Source: Sphaerotilus uruguayifluvii (lineage in GTDB: Bacteria > Pseudomonadota > Gammaproteobacteria > Burkholderiales > Burkholderiaceae_C). Taken from it: a stretch of 64,000 nt of DNA. Below the pieces are notes generated by a model. It was not told the origin of the DNA and did not search any database. It saw only the letters and a list, made by a program, of their open reading frames with translations. The stretch lies in assembly GCF_013294065.1 (NCBI RefSeq), contig NZ_JABSNM010000008.1, positions 174,351-238,350 on the forward strand, written 5' to 3'. Made by a program: the position numbers and the translations under genes. Shown here piece after piece: positions 40,056-50,730 of the stretch (positions are counted from its first letter, which is position 1; every line of letters starts with the position of its first letter).

Positions 40056-41138
40056 ATGCACGCCCCTCTCCTGAACGACAACTTCCTGCGCGCGCTGCGC
40101 CGCCAGCCCACCGATCACACGCCCGTCTGGCTGATGCGCCAGGCCGGCCGCTACCTGCCGGAGTACTGCGCCACGCGCGCGAAGGCCGGCAGCTTCATGG
40201 GCCTGGCCACCAACGTCGACTACGCCACCGAGGTCACGCTGCAGCCGCTGGAGCGCTATGCGCTGGACGCCGCGATCCTGTTCTCCGACATCCTGACCGT
40301 GCCCGACGCGATGGGCCTGGGCCTGAGCTTCCAGGCCGGCGAAGGCCCGAAGTTCGCCAAGGTGGTCCGCGACGAGGCCGCGGTCGCGGACCTGGCGGTT
40401 CCGGACATGGCGAAGCTGCAATATGTGTTCGATGCGGTGAGCTCGATCCGCAGGGCATTGAGTGGCCGCGTGCCGCTGATCGGCTTCTCCGGCAGCCCGT
40501 GGACGCTGGCCTGCTACATGGTCGAGGGCGGCGGCAGCGACGACTATCGCCAGGTCAAGTCGCTGATGTATCGCCGGCCCGACCTGATGCACCGCATCCT
40601 GGCGGTCAACGCCGACTCGGTCGCCGCCTACCTGAACGCCCAGATCGAGGCGGGCGCGCAGGCCGTGATGATCTTCGACAGCTGGGGTGGCGTGCTGGCC
40701 GACGGCGCCTTCCAGGAATTCAGCCTCGCCTACACCCGGCGCGTGCTGGCGCAGCTCAAGCGCGACCAGGACGGCGTGCAGATCCCGCGCATCGTCTTCA
40801 CGAAGGGCGGCGGCCTGTGGCTGGACGAGATCGCCGCCAGCGACACCGATGCGGTGGGCCTGGACTGGACCGTCAACCTCGGCCGCGCCCGCGAGCAGGT
40901 CGGCCACAAGGTCGCGCTGCAGGGCAACCTCGATCCGAACGTGCTGTTCGGCACTCCGGAGGCGATCGAGCGCGAGGCCGTCCGCGTGCTCGAGAGCTTC
41001 GGCCCGCATGCCGGCCATGTCTTCAACCTCGGCCACGGCATCAGCCAGTACACCCCGCCGGAGTCGGTCAGCGTGCTGGTCGAGACGGTGCATCGCCATT
41101 CGCGGGCGATGCGCGCGGCGGCGACTGCCCGTTTTTGA
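40056..41138 (+). CDS. hemE: Uroporphyrinogen decarboxylase
   Basis: This 360-residue cytosolic enzyme decarboxylates uroporphyrinogen III to coproporphyrinogen III in heme synthesis. Family signatures are [15 protein letters not shown] (about 24-38), the [15 protein letters not shown] loop with the catalytic Asp (about 80), [14 protein letters not shown] (about 140) and [10 protein letters not shown] (about 290), and NLGHGI near the C terminus. Length is normal. It is divergent from lemA and followed by priA. Confidence 0.97.
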   Translation: MHAPLLNDNFLRALRRQPTDHTPVWLMRQAGRYLPEYCATRAKAGSFMGLATNVDYATEVTLQPLERYALDAAILFSDILTVPDAMGLGLSFQAGEGPKFAKVVRDEAAVADLAVPDMAKLQYVFDAVSSIRRALSGRVPLIGFSGSPWTLACYMVEGGGSDDYRQVKSLMYRRPDLMHRILAVNADSVAAYLNAQIEAGAQAVMIFDSWGGVLADGAFQEFSLAYTRRVLAQLKRDQDGVQIPRIVFTKGGGLWLDEIAASDTDAVGLDWTVNLGRAREQVGHKVALQGNLDPNVLFGTPEAIEREAVRVLESFGPHAGHVFNLGHGISQYTPPESVSVLVETVHRHSRAMRAAATARF

Positions 41139-41151
41139 GGCAATCTGTAGA

Positions 41152-41174
41152 AAGTCCTTGCACGACAAGGACTT
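41152..41174 (+). other. Perfect hairpin between hemE and priA
   Basis: AAGTCCTTG-cacga-CAAGGACTT is a 9-bp perfect stem with a 5-base loop, 13 bases after the hemE stop and without a T tract. It could be a weak terminator or a protein-binding dyad next to the DnaA box. Confidence 0.5.
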
Positions 41175-41204
41175 GAAACGGCTCGTCAGGACTTCTCTAC
41201 AGAG

Positions 41205-41213
41205 TTATCCACA
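41205..41213 (+). promoter_or_regulatory. DnaA box upstream of priA
   Basis: TTATCCACA is an exact match to the high-affinity DnaA box, 7 bases before the first possible priA start. It is single, so it points to regulation of the gene rather than an origin. Confidence 0.6.
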
Positions 41214-41219
41214 GCTTCG

Positions 41220-43373
<2,154 letters not shown>

Positions 43374-43614
43374 GCGCTGATTCCGTCGCGGACCGAGCAG
43401 AGTTCACGCCAGGGCGTGGTGATTTGCCACGCTTGTCAACCGGCTTCAGTCTGGCTTAAGCTTGGCGCAACGTCTGGGTTACAGACACTTACTCACGGGG
43501 GTGGCCGGTGCATCCGATCCCTGAGATCTGGGGTACAACCCTCGTCTGCCAATCCACGCGCAGAGGCACGCCCCCGTGCACAGGGGGGGCCGCAGCCGTT
43601 CAGAGGGGGGAGTC
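43374..43614. other. Intergenic region priA to GNAT gene
   Basis: This 241-bp region has TTGTCA at 43433-43438 but no convincing -10, and several G-runs. Near the end AGAGGGGGGAG forms a strong ribosome site for the GTG at 43615. No gene or RNA could be recognised. Confidence 0.4.
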
Positions 43615-44946
43615 GTGGGATCCATCGACAAGAACATGGTCAGTCGTCATCAGCCGTTTCAGGGGGGCGCCCCGTCGGCGCCGCGTGCACACATGGCTGG
43701 CGTGATCCAGGCCGCGCAGGAGCGGCCGAGCGGGGCCGCCGGCCGCCTCGAGGTGCGCTGGCGCCGCATCGAGGAGCTCGACGAGCGTGACCTGCAGGCC
43801 TGGGCCGGGCTGGAATCGCGTGCCGCCGAGCCCAATGTCTACCTGTCGCCGAACTTCGTGCTGCCGGCGCTGCGCCATCTCGATGCCGGTCTGCGGCCGG
43901 TGATCGCGTGGATCGAGGCCCGCGAGGGCAGCGGCCGCGAGCTCGCCGGCGTCGGCGTCTTCCGGCGCAGTCCGGGCAGCCGCAGCTTTCCGTGGCCGCA
44001 CCTGAGCGCCTACCTGTCCTGCCACAGCTTCCTCGGCGGGCTGCTGCTCGATGCCGAGATGCTGGACGCGGCGGTCGCTGCGCTGATGCGCGCCATCGGC
44101 GGCCTGTCGCCCTGGCAGGGCCTGGTGCTGCCGAAGACCGACTGCGACGGCGTGCTGGCGCAGGCCCTGGAGCGCCAGACCGGCGCGCGCGCCCTGTCGA
44201 TGCTGCGCCTGGGCCCGCAGGAGCGCGCGATGCTCGACATGAGCCGCTGCGGCGAGGACATGCTGCGCGAGCTGCTCGGCAAGAAGCTCAACGAGGTCAA
44301 CCGCTGCCGGCGTCGCCTGGCGGAAATGGGCGAGCTGAGCTGGCACTGCCTCGGCCAGGACGGTCCGCTGCCGGAATCGGCGGTCGAGAACTTCCTGCAC
44401 CTCGAGCACCAGGGCTGGAAGGGCGAATCGGGCACCTCGGTGCGCTCGGTGCCGGCCGAGGAGGCCTTCTTCCGCGAGATGGTCGCGCGCTTCGACCGCG
44501 AGGGCCGGGCGCTGTTCACCGAGCTGAGGATCGACGGCCGGGCGGTCGCGTCGACCTGCAACTTCGTCTCCGGCACGATGGGCTTCGCCTTCAAGGTGGG
44601 CTGGGATCCGGAGCTGCGCAAGTTCGGGCCCGGCATGCTCAACGAGATCGAGTTCATCCGCCAGGGCCGCGAGCGCTGCCCGAACCTGACGATGTTCGAG
44701 AGCGGCGCGTCGGCCGACTCCTTCATCAGCAAGCTGTGGCCCGGGCGGCGCCATCTCGGCGCGCTGCTGGTGCCGGGCAACCGGATCGCCAGCGCGGCGA
44801 TGCTCGCGGCCGAGCGGCTGCGCCAGTCTCGCCAGTCGCGCCGGCTGGCGCAGGCCGAGGCCGATGCGCCGGCGGACACACCTGATACGCCTCCGAACCA
44901 ATCTTCGGCCGAAGGTGTGACTCAGGTCACTGCAGCCCGTACCTGA
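43615..44946 (+). CDS. GNAT/FemAB-like acyltransferase (BcsL/CelD type)
   Basis: From a GTG at 43615, placed about five bases after a very purine-rich ribosome site, the protein has 443 residues (ATG alternatives at 43636 and 43693). The second half contains a GNAT-type 'Acetyltransf_6' core: KKLNEVNRCRRRLAEMG near residue 220, FLHLEHQGWKGESGTSV near 255 and LRIDGRAVASTCNFVSGTMGFAFKVGWDP in part near 300, followed by a MLNEIEFIRQ helix. Such proteins modify polysaccharide or peptide substrates and often lie in envelope clusters. Here it heads the GNAT / ATP-grasp / UbiH-like / ATP-grasp group. Substrate unknown. Confidence 0.8.
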   Translation: MGSIDKNMVSRHQPFQGGAPSAPRAHMAGVIQAAQERPSGAAGRLEVRWRRIEELDERDLQAWAGLESRAAEPNVYLSPNFVLPALRHLDAGLRPVIAWIEAREGSGRELAGVGVFRRSPGSRSFPWPHLSAYLSCHSFLGGLLLDAEMLDAAVAALMRAIGGLSPWQGLVLPKTDCDGVLAQALERQTGARALSMLRLGPQERAMLDMSRCGEDMLRELLGKKLNEVNRCRRRLAEMGELSWHCLGQDGPLPESAVENFLHLEHQGWKGESGTSVRSVPAEEAFFREMVARFDREGRALFTELRIDGRAVASTCNFVSGTMGFAFKVGWDPELRKFGPGMLNEIEFIRQGRERCPNLTMFESGASADSFISKLWPGRRHLGALLVPGNRIASAAMLAAERLRQSRQSRRLAQAEADAPADTPDTPPNQSSAEGVTQVTAART

Positions 44947-44969
44947 GGCGGGCACAGTCCGGCCTCGGG

Positions 44970-44990
44970 GTCCCCGACAATCCCGGGGAC
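44970..44990 (+). other. Leader hairpin before ATP-grasp gene 1
   Basis: GTCCCCG-acaatcc-CGGGGAC is a 7-bp perfect stem with a 7-base loop, ending 20 bases before the ATG of the ATP-grasp gene at 45011. A hairpin with the same GTCCCC/GGGGAC arms and a 7-base loop precedes the paralogue at 47769. Confidence 0.5.
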
Positions 44991-45010
44991 ACAAGAAACC
45001 GGAGCCGCCC

Positions 45011-46288
45011 ATGTCCCGACCGATCCTTCCCGTCGATCCGTTGCCGTGCGTGGTGCTTTCCTGCATCGGGGCGGTCGAGGGTGACATGAACGTGGTGCGC
45101 GCGCTCGGCGCGGTCGGCATCCCGGTGATCCTGATCGGCGAGCATGAAGCGCCGCCGGCGAGCCTGTCGCGCCACTGCTGCGAGTTCATCCGCGTGCCGG
45201 ACTTCGCGCGCATGCCCGAGCGGCTGCGGGACGTGCTCGAGACGCTGGCGCAGCGCCACGGCGAGCCGCTGCCGGTGATCCCGTCGGCCGATCCGGACCT
45301 GCAGGCGATGCTGACGCTGCAGGAGCAGGGCGCCACCTGCTTCGTGCCGACCTGGCCGGAGGCGGCGCTGACCCGGACGCTGATGGACAAGCAGGCCTTC
45401 GACCGGCTCGCGGTCGCGCAGGCGCTGCCGGTGCCGCTGGGCTTCGCGCCCGAGACGCTGTCCGAGGCGCGCGAGGCGTCCGAGCGGCTGCGCTATCCGG
45501 CCATCGTCAAGCCGGCCACGCCGGTGGCCTGGTGGCACCAGACGGCGCTGCCGGCGTCGGTGCGTCGCGCCAAGGCGATCCGGGTCGAGTCGGCCGACGA
45601 GCTGATGGCGCTGTGCGCGCAGCTGCTGCCGCTGCGCGCGGCCACGCTGGTGCAGGAATTCGTCGACGGCCCCGACGAGGAGCATTTCGACGTGCACGCC
45701 TACATCGACCGCGAAGGCCGGGTGCAGGCGGTGTTCGGCGGGCGCAAGTGGCGCATCTGGCCGCCGCACGCCGGCAGCGGCTGCTTCGTCGAGAGCCTGG
45801 ACGAGCCGGCGCTGGAGGCGCAGGCGCTCGAGATCCTGCAGCGCATCGGCTTTCGCGGCATCGCCAACATGAACTTCAAGCGCGACGCGCGCGACGGCCG
45901 CTTCGTGCTGCTGGAGATCAATCCGCGCGTCAGCCAGTGGGGCATCCTGACGACGCGCTGCGGCGTGAACCTGCCGTGGCTGGCCTGGCGCGAGGCCTGC
46001 GGGCTGTCGATGCCGCCGCAGCCGCTGCGCGGCCAGGCCGGGCGCTGGTACGTCAACGCGCTGAAGGACTGGCACGCGATGCGCCAGTACCGCGCCGAGG
46101 GCCTGCTGGGCCCGCTCGCCTGGCTGCGCTCGCTGCTGCACCGGCCGATGGTCTGCCAGACGTTCAGCGTGTCCGACCCCTGGCCGGCGATGAAGCTGAC
46201 GGCGCGCTGGATCGCGGGGAAAATGCGGTCTCGGTCCCGGCCTGCGCCGGCGGTGACCGAGGATGCCCACAAGACCCGCCATCGATGA
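45011..46288 (+). CDS. ATP-grasp carboxylate-amine ligase-like protein, paralogue 1
   Basis: This 425-residue protein has an N-terminal Rossmann-like part (CVVLSCIGAVEGDMNVVRALG in part) and an ATP-grasp domain: the ATP-binding Lys in YPAIVKPATPVAWW near residue 160, VQEFVDGPDEEHFDVHAYID near 215 and the metal-binding LLEINPRVSQWG near 300. It resembles the predicted ATP-dependent carboligases of COG3919. It would join a carboxylate to an amine; substrates are unknown. The stop overlaps the UbiH-like start as ATGA (46285-46288). It aligns end to end by eye with the protein from 47769, so the pair arose by duplication. Confidence 0.85.
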   Translation: MSRPILPVDPLPCVVLSCIGAVEGDMNVVRALGAVGIPVILIGEHEAPPASLSRHCCEFIRVPDFARMPERLRDVLETLAQRHGEPLPVIPSADPDLQAMLTLQEQGATCFVPTWPEAALTRTLMDKQAFDRLAVAQALPVPLGFAPETLSEAREASERLRYPAIVKPATPVAWWHQTALPASVRRAKAIRVESADELMALCAQLLPLRAATLVQEFVDGPDEEHFDVHAYIDREGRVQAVFGGRKWRIWPPHAGSGCFVESLDEPALEAQALEILQRIGFRGIANMNFKRDARDGRFVLLEINPRVSQWGILTTRCGVNLPWLAWREACGLSMPPQPLRGQAGRWYVNALKDWHAMRQYRAEGLLGPLAWLRSLLHRPMVCQTFSVSDPWPAMKLTARWIAGKMRSRSRPAPAVTEDAHKTRHR

Positions 46289-47616
46289 CTGCCGCCTCCG
46301 AGACCGTTCCTGCCGCTTCCTCCTCTTCCTCCCCGTCCGCGCCATCAGCGCCATCAGCGCCGCTGCATCTGGCGGTGATCGGGGCCGGCCCGGTCGGGCT
46401 GGCGCTGGCGCTGCATGCGGCGCGGCGCCTGCCGCAGGCGCGCATCTGCGTGCACGACCGCCTGCCCGCCTCGCATGACGTGACCGCCGACCCGCGCACG
46501 CTGGCGCTGTCGCAGGGCAGCGTGGTCGAGCTGCGCCGGCTCGGCGTCTGGGACGCCATGGCCGAGCAGGCCGAGCCGATCCGCTGCGTGCATGTCTCGC
46601 AGCAGCAGCCCGGGCTGATGGAGCTGCTCGGGCGCGGCGCGGCACCGGCGCTGCGCATCCGCGCCGAGGACGAGCGCGTCGAGCAGCTCGGCGCGGTCAT
46701 TCCCTACGGCCGGCTGGTCGCGCCGATGCGCGCGGCCTGGCTGGCGGCCTGTGCGCGCGAGCCGCAGCGCCTGTCTGCACCGTGGGGGCGGCCGGTGCTG
46801 GACGTGCGCACCGTGCCGGCCGGCGTCGAGGTCGACCTGGCCACCGAGCTGCCCGGCGAGGGCGCGGACCCCTCCGGCGAGCGCGGCCGGCTGGTCGAGA
46901 CGCACCATCTGGCGGTCATCGCCGAGGGCGGCGTCTACACCGAGCAGGCGCGCCGCGCCGTCACCCGCGACTACCGCCAGAGCGCCTGGGTCGGCACCGT
47001 CGAGGTCGAGGGCGGCGAGCCCGGCTGCGCCTACGAGCGCTTCACGCCGCACGGGCCGGTGGCGCTGCTGCCGCTGCCCGGCCTGATCGAGCGTCCGGGG
47101 CAGGCGACGCGTCGGCGCTTCTCGCTGGTCTGGTGCGTCGACAGCGGCGACGATCCGGTCGTCGGGCTGGACGAGGCGCAGCGGCTGGCGGTGCTGACGC
47201 ACCTGCTGCCGGGCGAGGTCGGACGGCTGGCGGGCATCGGGCCGCTGAAGTGCTTCCCGCTCGGGCTCAATGCCGAGCGCACGCTGGTGCGCGGCCGCAC
47301 GGTGCGCATCGGCAACGCGGCGCAGACGCTGCACCCGGTCGCCGGCCAGGGCCTGAACCTGGGTCTGCGCGACGCGCACGAGCTGGTGCGCCGCCTGGCC
47401 GCCAGCGACGACGTGGACCAGGCGCTGCGCCGGGTCGAGTGGCAGCGCGCGCCCGACCGCTGGGCGATGATCGCCGCCACCGACTTCCTCGCCCGCAGCT
47501 TCACCTGGAACCTGCCGGGGCTGGGCACGCTGCGCGGCTCGGCGCTGGCGGCGCTGGAGCAGGCCGGGCCGCTGAAGTCGCTGCTGGCGCGCCACATGAT
47601 GTTCGGCCGGCGCTGA
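46285..47616 (+). CDS. UbiH/UbiF-type FAD-dependent monooxygenase
   Basis: This 443-residue flavoprotein starts with an unusual Ser/Ala/Pro-rich tract of about 25 residues, then the FAD Rossmann motif VIGAGPVGLALALHAA, the UbiH-type DPRTLALSQGSV segment and the C-terminal GNAAQTLHPVAGQGLNLGLRDAHEL, which is diagnostic of ubiquinone hydroxylases of the UbiH/VisC group. It would hydroxylate the ubiquinone ring or a related phenol at the inner membrane. Which ring position is not deducible. It lies between two paralogous ATP-grasp genes and is coupled to the first by ATGA, an odd context for a ubiquinone gene. Confidence 0.9.
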   Translation: MTAASETVPAASSSSSPSAPSAPSAPLHLAVIGAGPVGLALALHAARRLPQARICVHDRLPASHDVTADPRTLALSQGSVVELRRLGVWDAMAEQAEPIRCVHVSQQQPGLMELLGRGAAPALRIRAEDERVEQLGAVIPYGRLVAPMRAAWLAACAREPQRLSAPWGRPVLDVRTVPAGVEVDLATELPGEGADPSGERGRLVETHHLAVIAEGGVYTEQARRAVTRDYRQSAWVGTVEVEGGEPGCAYERFTPHGPVALLPLPGLIERPGQATRRRFSLVWCVDSGDDPVVGLDEAQRLAVLTHLLPGEVGRLAGIGPLKCFPLGLNAERTLVRGRTVRIGNAAQTLHPVAGQGLNLGLRDAHELVRRLAASDDVDQALRRVEWQRAPDRWAMIAATDFLARSFTWNLPGLGTLRGSALAALEQAGPLKSLLARHMMFGRR

Positions 47617-47629
47617 GCGCATGCGTGGC

Positions 47630-47701
47630 GAGGGGGCCCGTGGCGTGCAAATGCACCGCGCCGGGCCCTCGGGATCGCGGCGGTCCCCGTGTTGAGGGGA
47701 C
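47630..47701 (+). other. Two hairpins before ATP-grasp gene 2
   Basis: GAGGGGGCCCG (47630-47640) pairs with CGGGCCCTC (47662-47670) and encloses an inner GTGCA-aa-TGCAC. A second stem GTCCCC-gtgttga-GGGGAC follows at 47683-47701. Neither has a T tract. They fill most of the 152-bp gap between the UbiH-like gene and the second ATP-grasp gene. Confidence 0.5.
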
Positions 47702-47768
47702 GACGCCGCACGATCCAGCGGCGACGATCGCGTCGCAGTCTTTCATTTCAGGCCAGCGCGACACCGTC

Positions 47769-49037
47769 ATGAACCCGCTCCGTCCGACCTCCACGAATCC
47801 GCTGCCGGCCGTCGTGCTGGCCTGCCGAGGCGCGCCTGGCGCCGACCTGAACCTGGTGCGATCGCTGGGGCGGGCCGGAGTGCCGGTGATCGTCGTCGGC
47901 GAGTACCCGTTCCCGCCCTCGGGCTACTCGCGGCACTGCATCGAGTTCATCTGCGCGCGCGACTTCACGCTGCAGCCCGAGCGGCTGCTGAAGGTGCTGC
48001 GCGAGCTGCGCATGCGCCACGGCCAGGCGCTGCCGGTGTTCGCGTCGGCCGATCCGGACCTGCGCGCGCTGGTGGCGCTGCATGCCGATCTGGTCGGCAC
48101 CGCGCTGTGGGTGTCGTCGTCGCCGGACATGATCGCGCGGCTGCAGGACCAGCGCCGCTTCGCCGAGCTGGCGCGCCAGCACGAGCTGCCGGTGCCGGCG
48201 CTGCACGCGCCGCGCACGCTCGAGGAGGTCGAGGCGCTCGGGCGCGTGCTGGCCTATCCGGTGGTGGTCAAGCCCTCGCAGGCGGGCAGCTGGCACCGCC
48301 CGGGCATCGACCCGGCGCTGGCGCGGCGCTGCGCGGTGCGCATCGACGATGCCGACGCGCTGATGCGGCTGTGCTGCCAGCTCGCGCCGCAGGGGCTGGA
48401 GCATCTGGTGATCCAGGACCATGTGCCGGGCGACGTGGACGAGCAGTGGACGGTGCATGCCTGCATCGCGCGCGGCGGCAGCCCGGTGCTGGTGGCGACG
48501 ACGCGCACGCTGCGCACCTGGCCGGCCGACTTCGGCGCGGCCAGCCATCTCGAGACGGTGTCGATGCCCGACCTCGAGGCCGAGGCCGGCGCGATGCTGC
48601 GCCGGCTGCGGCTGCGCGGCATGGTCTCGATGAACTTCCGCCGCGACCCGCGCACCGGCCGCATGTGGCTGCTGGAGATCAACCCGCGCGCCAGCGGCGC
48701 GAGCCTGCTGCTGGCGCGTGCCGGCATGAACCTGCCGGCGCGGGTGTACGACGAGGTGTGCGGCCGCGCCGCGATGCCGCCGGCGGTGCACTGGCGCACC
48801 GGGCTGCGCTACCGCCACGGCCTGGCGGACCTGCACGCCTTCCTGGTGCGCCGCCGCGAGGGCCGCGAGGGCTGGCTGCGCTACCTGTTCTCGCTGCTGC
48901 ACCCGCGCACCGTCTTCCGGGCCTTCGATCCGTCCGACATGGGCCCGCCGGTGCAGATGAGCACCGACTGGCTGCTGCGCAAGCTGCGCGGCAGCGGCCG
49001 CTGGGTGTGGAGCCGGCTGGGGCAGGGCGCGGCCTGA
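47769..49037 (+). CDS. ATP-grasp carboxylate-amine ligase-like protein, paralogue 2
   Basis: This 422-residue protein has the same plan as the product at 45011: VVLACRGAPGADLNLVRSLG at the start, SADPDLRALVALH near 90, YPVVVKPSQAGSWHRPG near 163 with the ATP-binding Lys, IQDHVPGDVDEQWTVHACIA near 215 and LLEINPRASGASLLLARAG near 300. The C-terminal segment SLLHPRTVFRAFDPSDMGPP also matches its paralogue. It is a predicted ligase of unknown substrate. It has its own 152-bp leader, so it can be expressed separately from the UbiH-like gene. Confidence 0.85.
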   Translation: MNPLRPTSTNPLPAVVLACRGAPGADLNLVRSLGRAGVPVIVVGEYPFPPSGYSRHCIEFICARDFTLQPERLLKVLRELRMRHGQALPVFASADPDLRALVALHADLVGTALWVSSSPDMIARLQDQRRFAELARQHELPVPALHAPRTLEEVEALGRVLAYPVVVKPSQAGSWHRPGIDPALARRCAVRIDDADALMRLCCQLAPQGLEHLVIQDHVPGDVDEQWTVHACIARGGSPVLVATTRTLRTWPADFGAASHLETVSMPDLEAEAGAMLRRLRLRGMVSMNFRRDPRTGRMWLLEINPRASGASLLLARAGMNLPARVYDEVCGRAAMPPAVHWRTGLRYRHGLADLHAFLVRRREGREGWLRYLFSLLHPRTVFRAFDPSDMGPPVQMSTDWLLRKLRGSGRWVWSRLGQGAA

Positions 49038-49060
49038 CGCTGGACGCCAGCCCCCCCCCT

Positions 49061-49146
49061 CGTCATCCTCGCGCAGGCGAGGACCCACGCCCGCCAAAAC
49101 CCGTCATCACCCCGCGTGGGTGCCCGCCTTCGCGGGCATGACGGGT
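49061..49146. repeat. REP/BIME-like inverted pair
   Basis: Two units in opposite orientation share the frame CGTCAT-hairpin-ACCCACGC. Unit A (49061-49090) has stem CCTCGC-gcag-GCGAGG. Unit B, on the other strand (about 49112-49144), has stem TGCCCGC-cttc-GCGGGCA. The flanks agree while the stems differ on both sides in a compensating way, as in REP-type elements. Confidence 0.7.
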
Positions 49147-49163
49147 CGCAGGAGCCACGCGCC

Positions 49164-49700
49164 CTAGAAGCTCGACCCCGGCTGCTGCAGGAACGCCAGC
49201 TCCTCCGCGCTGGAGGTGCGGCCGAGAATGGCGTTGCGGTGCGGATAGCGGCCGAAGCGGTCGATGATGGCCTTGTGCTGCAGTTCGGCCTGGTGATTGG
49301 CCTGCGGCGCCTGCGTGCGGAACAGCCGCTCGGCGTCCTGGTGGATGCGGGCCGATTCGCTGTGCATGTAGGGCATGTACAGGAAGGCGCGGCGCTCGAC
49401 GGGCAGCGCCCGGTCCGCGCCGGCGCGAACCGCCTCCTGCGCCAGGGCCAGCGCCATCGGGTCGCAGGCGAAGGCCAGCGGCGTGCCGCGGTGGATGTTC
49501 CGGGAGAACTGGTCGAGCACGATGATCTCGGCCAGCCGCCCGTCCGGCTGATCGCGCCACGCGGCCAGCTCGCCCGCGTGGGCGGCCTGATGCAGCGCGC
49601 CGAACTGCGTGCGGATGCGCTCGTCCAGCGCGGCGTCGACGCGCCACCACTGCGCGGGCTGCAGCTCCTCGAACCAGAACGACAGAATGGTGCTGTGCAT
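49164..49700 (-). CDS. DUF924 family protein
   Basis: This 178-residue cytosolic protein has the DUF924/YPO3732-type all-helical fold, with SFWFEELQPAQWWRVDAALDERI near the start, IIVLDQFSRNIHRGTPLAFACD near residue 60, FLYMPYMHSE near 105 and RFGRYPHRNAILGRTSSAEELAFL in part near the end. All are family signatures. Function is unknown. It is preceded on the same strand by a 69-residue gene only 13 bp away. Confidence 0.92.
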   Translation of the reverse strand: MHSTILSFWFEELQPAQWWRVDAALDERIRTQFGALHQAAHAGELAAWRDQPDGRLAEIIVLDQFSRNIHRGTPLAFACDPMALALAQEAVRAGADRALPVERRAFLYMPYMHSESARIHQDAERLFRTQAPQANHQAELQHKAIIDRFGRYPHRNAILGRTSSAEELAFLQQPGSSF

Positions 49701-49713
49701 GGCGGGCCCGTTC

Positions 49714-49923
49714 CTAGCGTTTCTTGCGGTGAGCCGATTTTGCCGTCAGGCCCATGGCCTGGGTCCAGAACGAGAAGAGGCTGCTGCCGGCCTGGGCCGC
49801 GGCCGCGCTGGCGTTGCGCCGGGCCTGACGGGTCGCCTGACCCCGCGCGGTGTTCGCCACGCTGTTGGCGGCGCTGAGCCACATGCTCATGAACGGGTTC
49901 TTCTTCAGCCAGGGATTGGACAT
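49714..49923 (-). CDS. Small basic alanine-rich protein of unknown function
   Basis: This 69-residue protein starts MSNPWLKKNPFMSMWLSAAN and ends with a basic AHRKKR tail; the middle is an Ala/Arg/Gln-rich amphipathic helix followed by SLFSFWTQAMG. The character loosely recalls phasins or nucleoid-type proteins, but I recognise no domain. A GAGGAA ribosome site stands before the ATG at 49923. It is probably cotranscribed with the DUF924 gene 13 bp downstream. Confidence 0.7.
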   Translation of the reverse strand: MSNPWLKKNPFMSMWLSAANSVANTARGQATRQARRNASAAAAQAGSSLFSFWTQAMGLTAKSAHRKKR

Positions 49924-50258
49924 GGCAGGTTCCTCGTGCGGGCCGCGTGACGACCTCGGGTTGACGATCTCTCGGGCGCACCTCGGGTGCGTCGCCCAAG
50001 TCTCGCTTCGCCGAGGTGTCGGCGCGATCGGCGGGCGTCCGGTTTGCGCGTAGGCCGGAACGCTATGGGCTGGCTGGGGCGCGATTCGGCCATACGAACC
50101 GAACGACGCCTCGCGCCATGACTGCTGCCTGGGTACGAATCGCAGTGCCGCTCCGATCGTCACCAGCGCAACCCTGGCCAAGCTACTATTTTCTATGCCA
50201 CCACTGCGAGCCTAGGAATGCGGAACGGCATAGACGTTCTGCGATATTTTCTGTGGGC
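49924..50258. other. Intergenic stretch at the left border of the AT-rich islet
   Basis: I see no gene in these 335 bases. The first 260 keep the host's GC-rich composition and include a GCACC/GGTGC hairpin near 49975-49990. From about 50190 the composition turns sharply AT-rich. Confidence 0.5.
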
Positions 50259-50507
50259 TTATCTGATTTTTTCTAATATAAATATTGGCGATGTTTGTTT
50301 TATTGCTTCGTCAAACATTAATCTGTGCCCATGGATGGTGCACATTATGTTTTTCCCGTTCTGGGTGATAATGTATGTCCCGTCGGGGACTGGTTCTCCT
50401 GTCTCGGAGTAGACTAGTTCGGAAAAATTTTCGGATTGATTTTCCAGCCCGTTTTTGTCATTGTATTCTATGGGCCGCATTTTCTGTACTATCTTGACTT
50501 CGTTCAT
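50259..50507 (-). CDS. Orphan AT-rich gene, 82-residue hypothetical protein
   Basis: From the ATG at 50507, which has AAGGAA upstream, the product has 82 residues; the frame stays open back to an ATG at 50651 without a ribosome site. The C-terminal half (LVYSETGEPVPDGTYIITQNG and onward) resembles the short 'TGEPLPGxPYxI' domain seen at the ends of type VI secretion and Rhs-associated proteins, but this is recognition by eye and weak. It is charged and soluble, with no signal peptide. Codon use is AT-rich like the rest of the islet. It may form a unit with the gene at 50731. Confidence 0.5.
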   Translation of the reverse strand: MNEVKIVQKMRPIEYNDKNGLENQSENFSELVYSETGEPVPDGTYIITQNGKNIMCTIHGHRLMFDEAIKQTSPIFILEKIR

Positions 50508-50730
50508 TTTGTCTTGTTCCTTCCGCGAATCGACATTGGTGTCGATTTTTTTGGGGTTTTGGTAGGGTGGTTGTGAAAAATTTATTGGCGCCCTGAAAAA
50601 TAAATTTTTGACGAGTAATTTAAGTGCGCGACCATTTTGTGGAGTTTTCATGCAATCGCGGTAATAAAATAACTTGTCGGGCGGTTTGGGTTGCTGTGTT
50701 TGCCGCTGCTCGATGGTCTTAATGGCATGA

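Noticed and set aside
41205..41213. DnaA box taken as a replication origin
   Set aside because: Only one box, no AT-rich unwinding region, and no dnaA/dnaN genes nearby.
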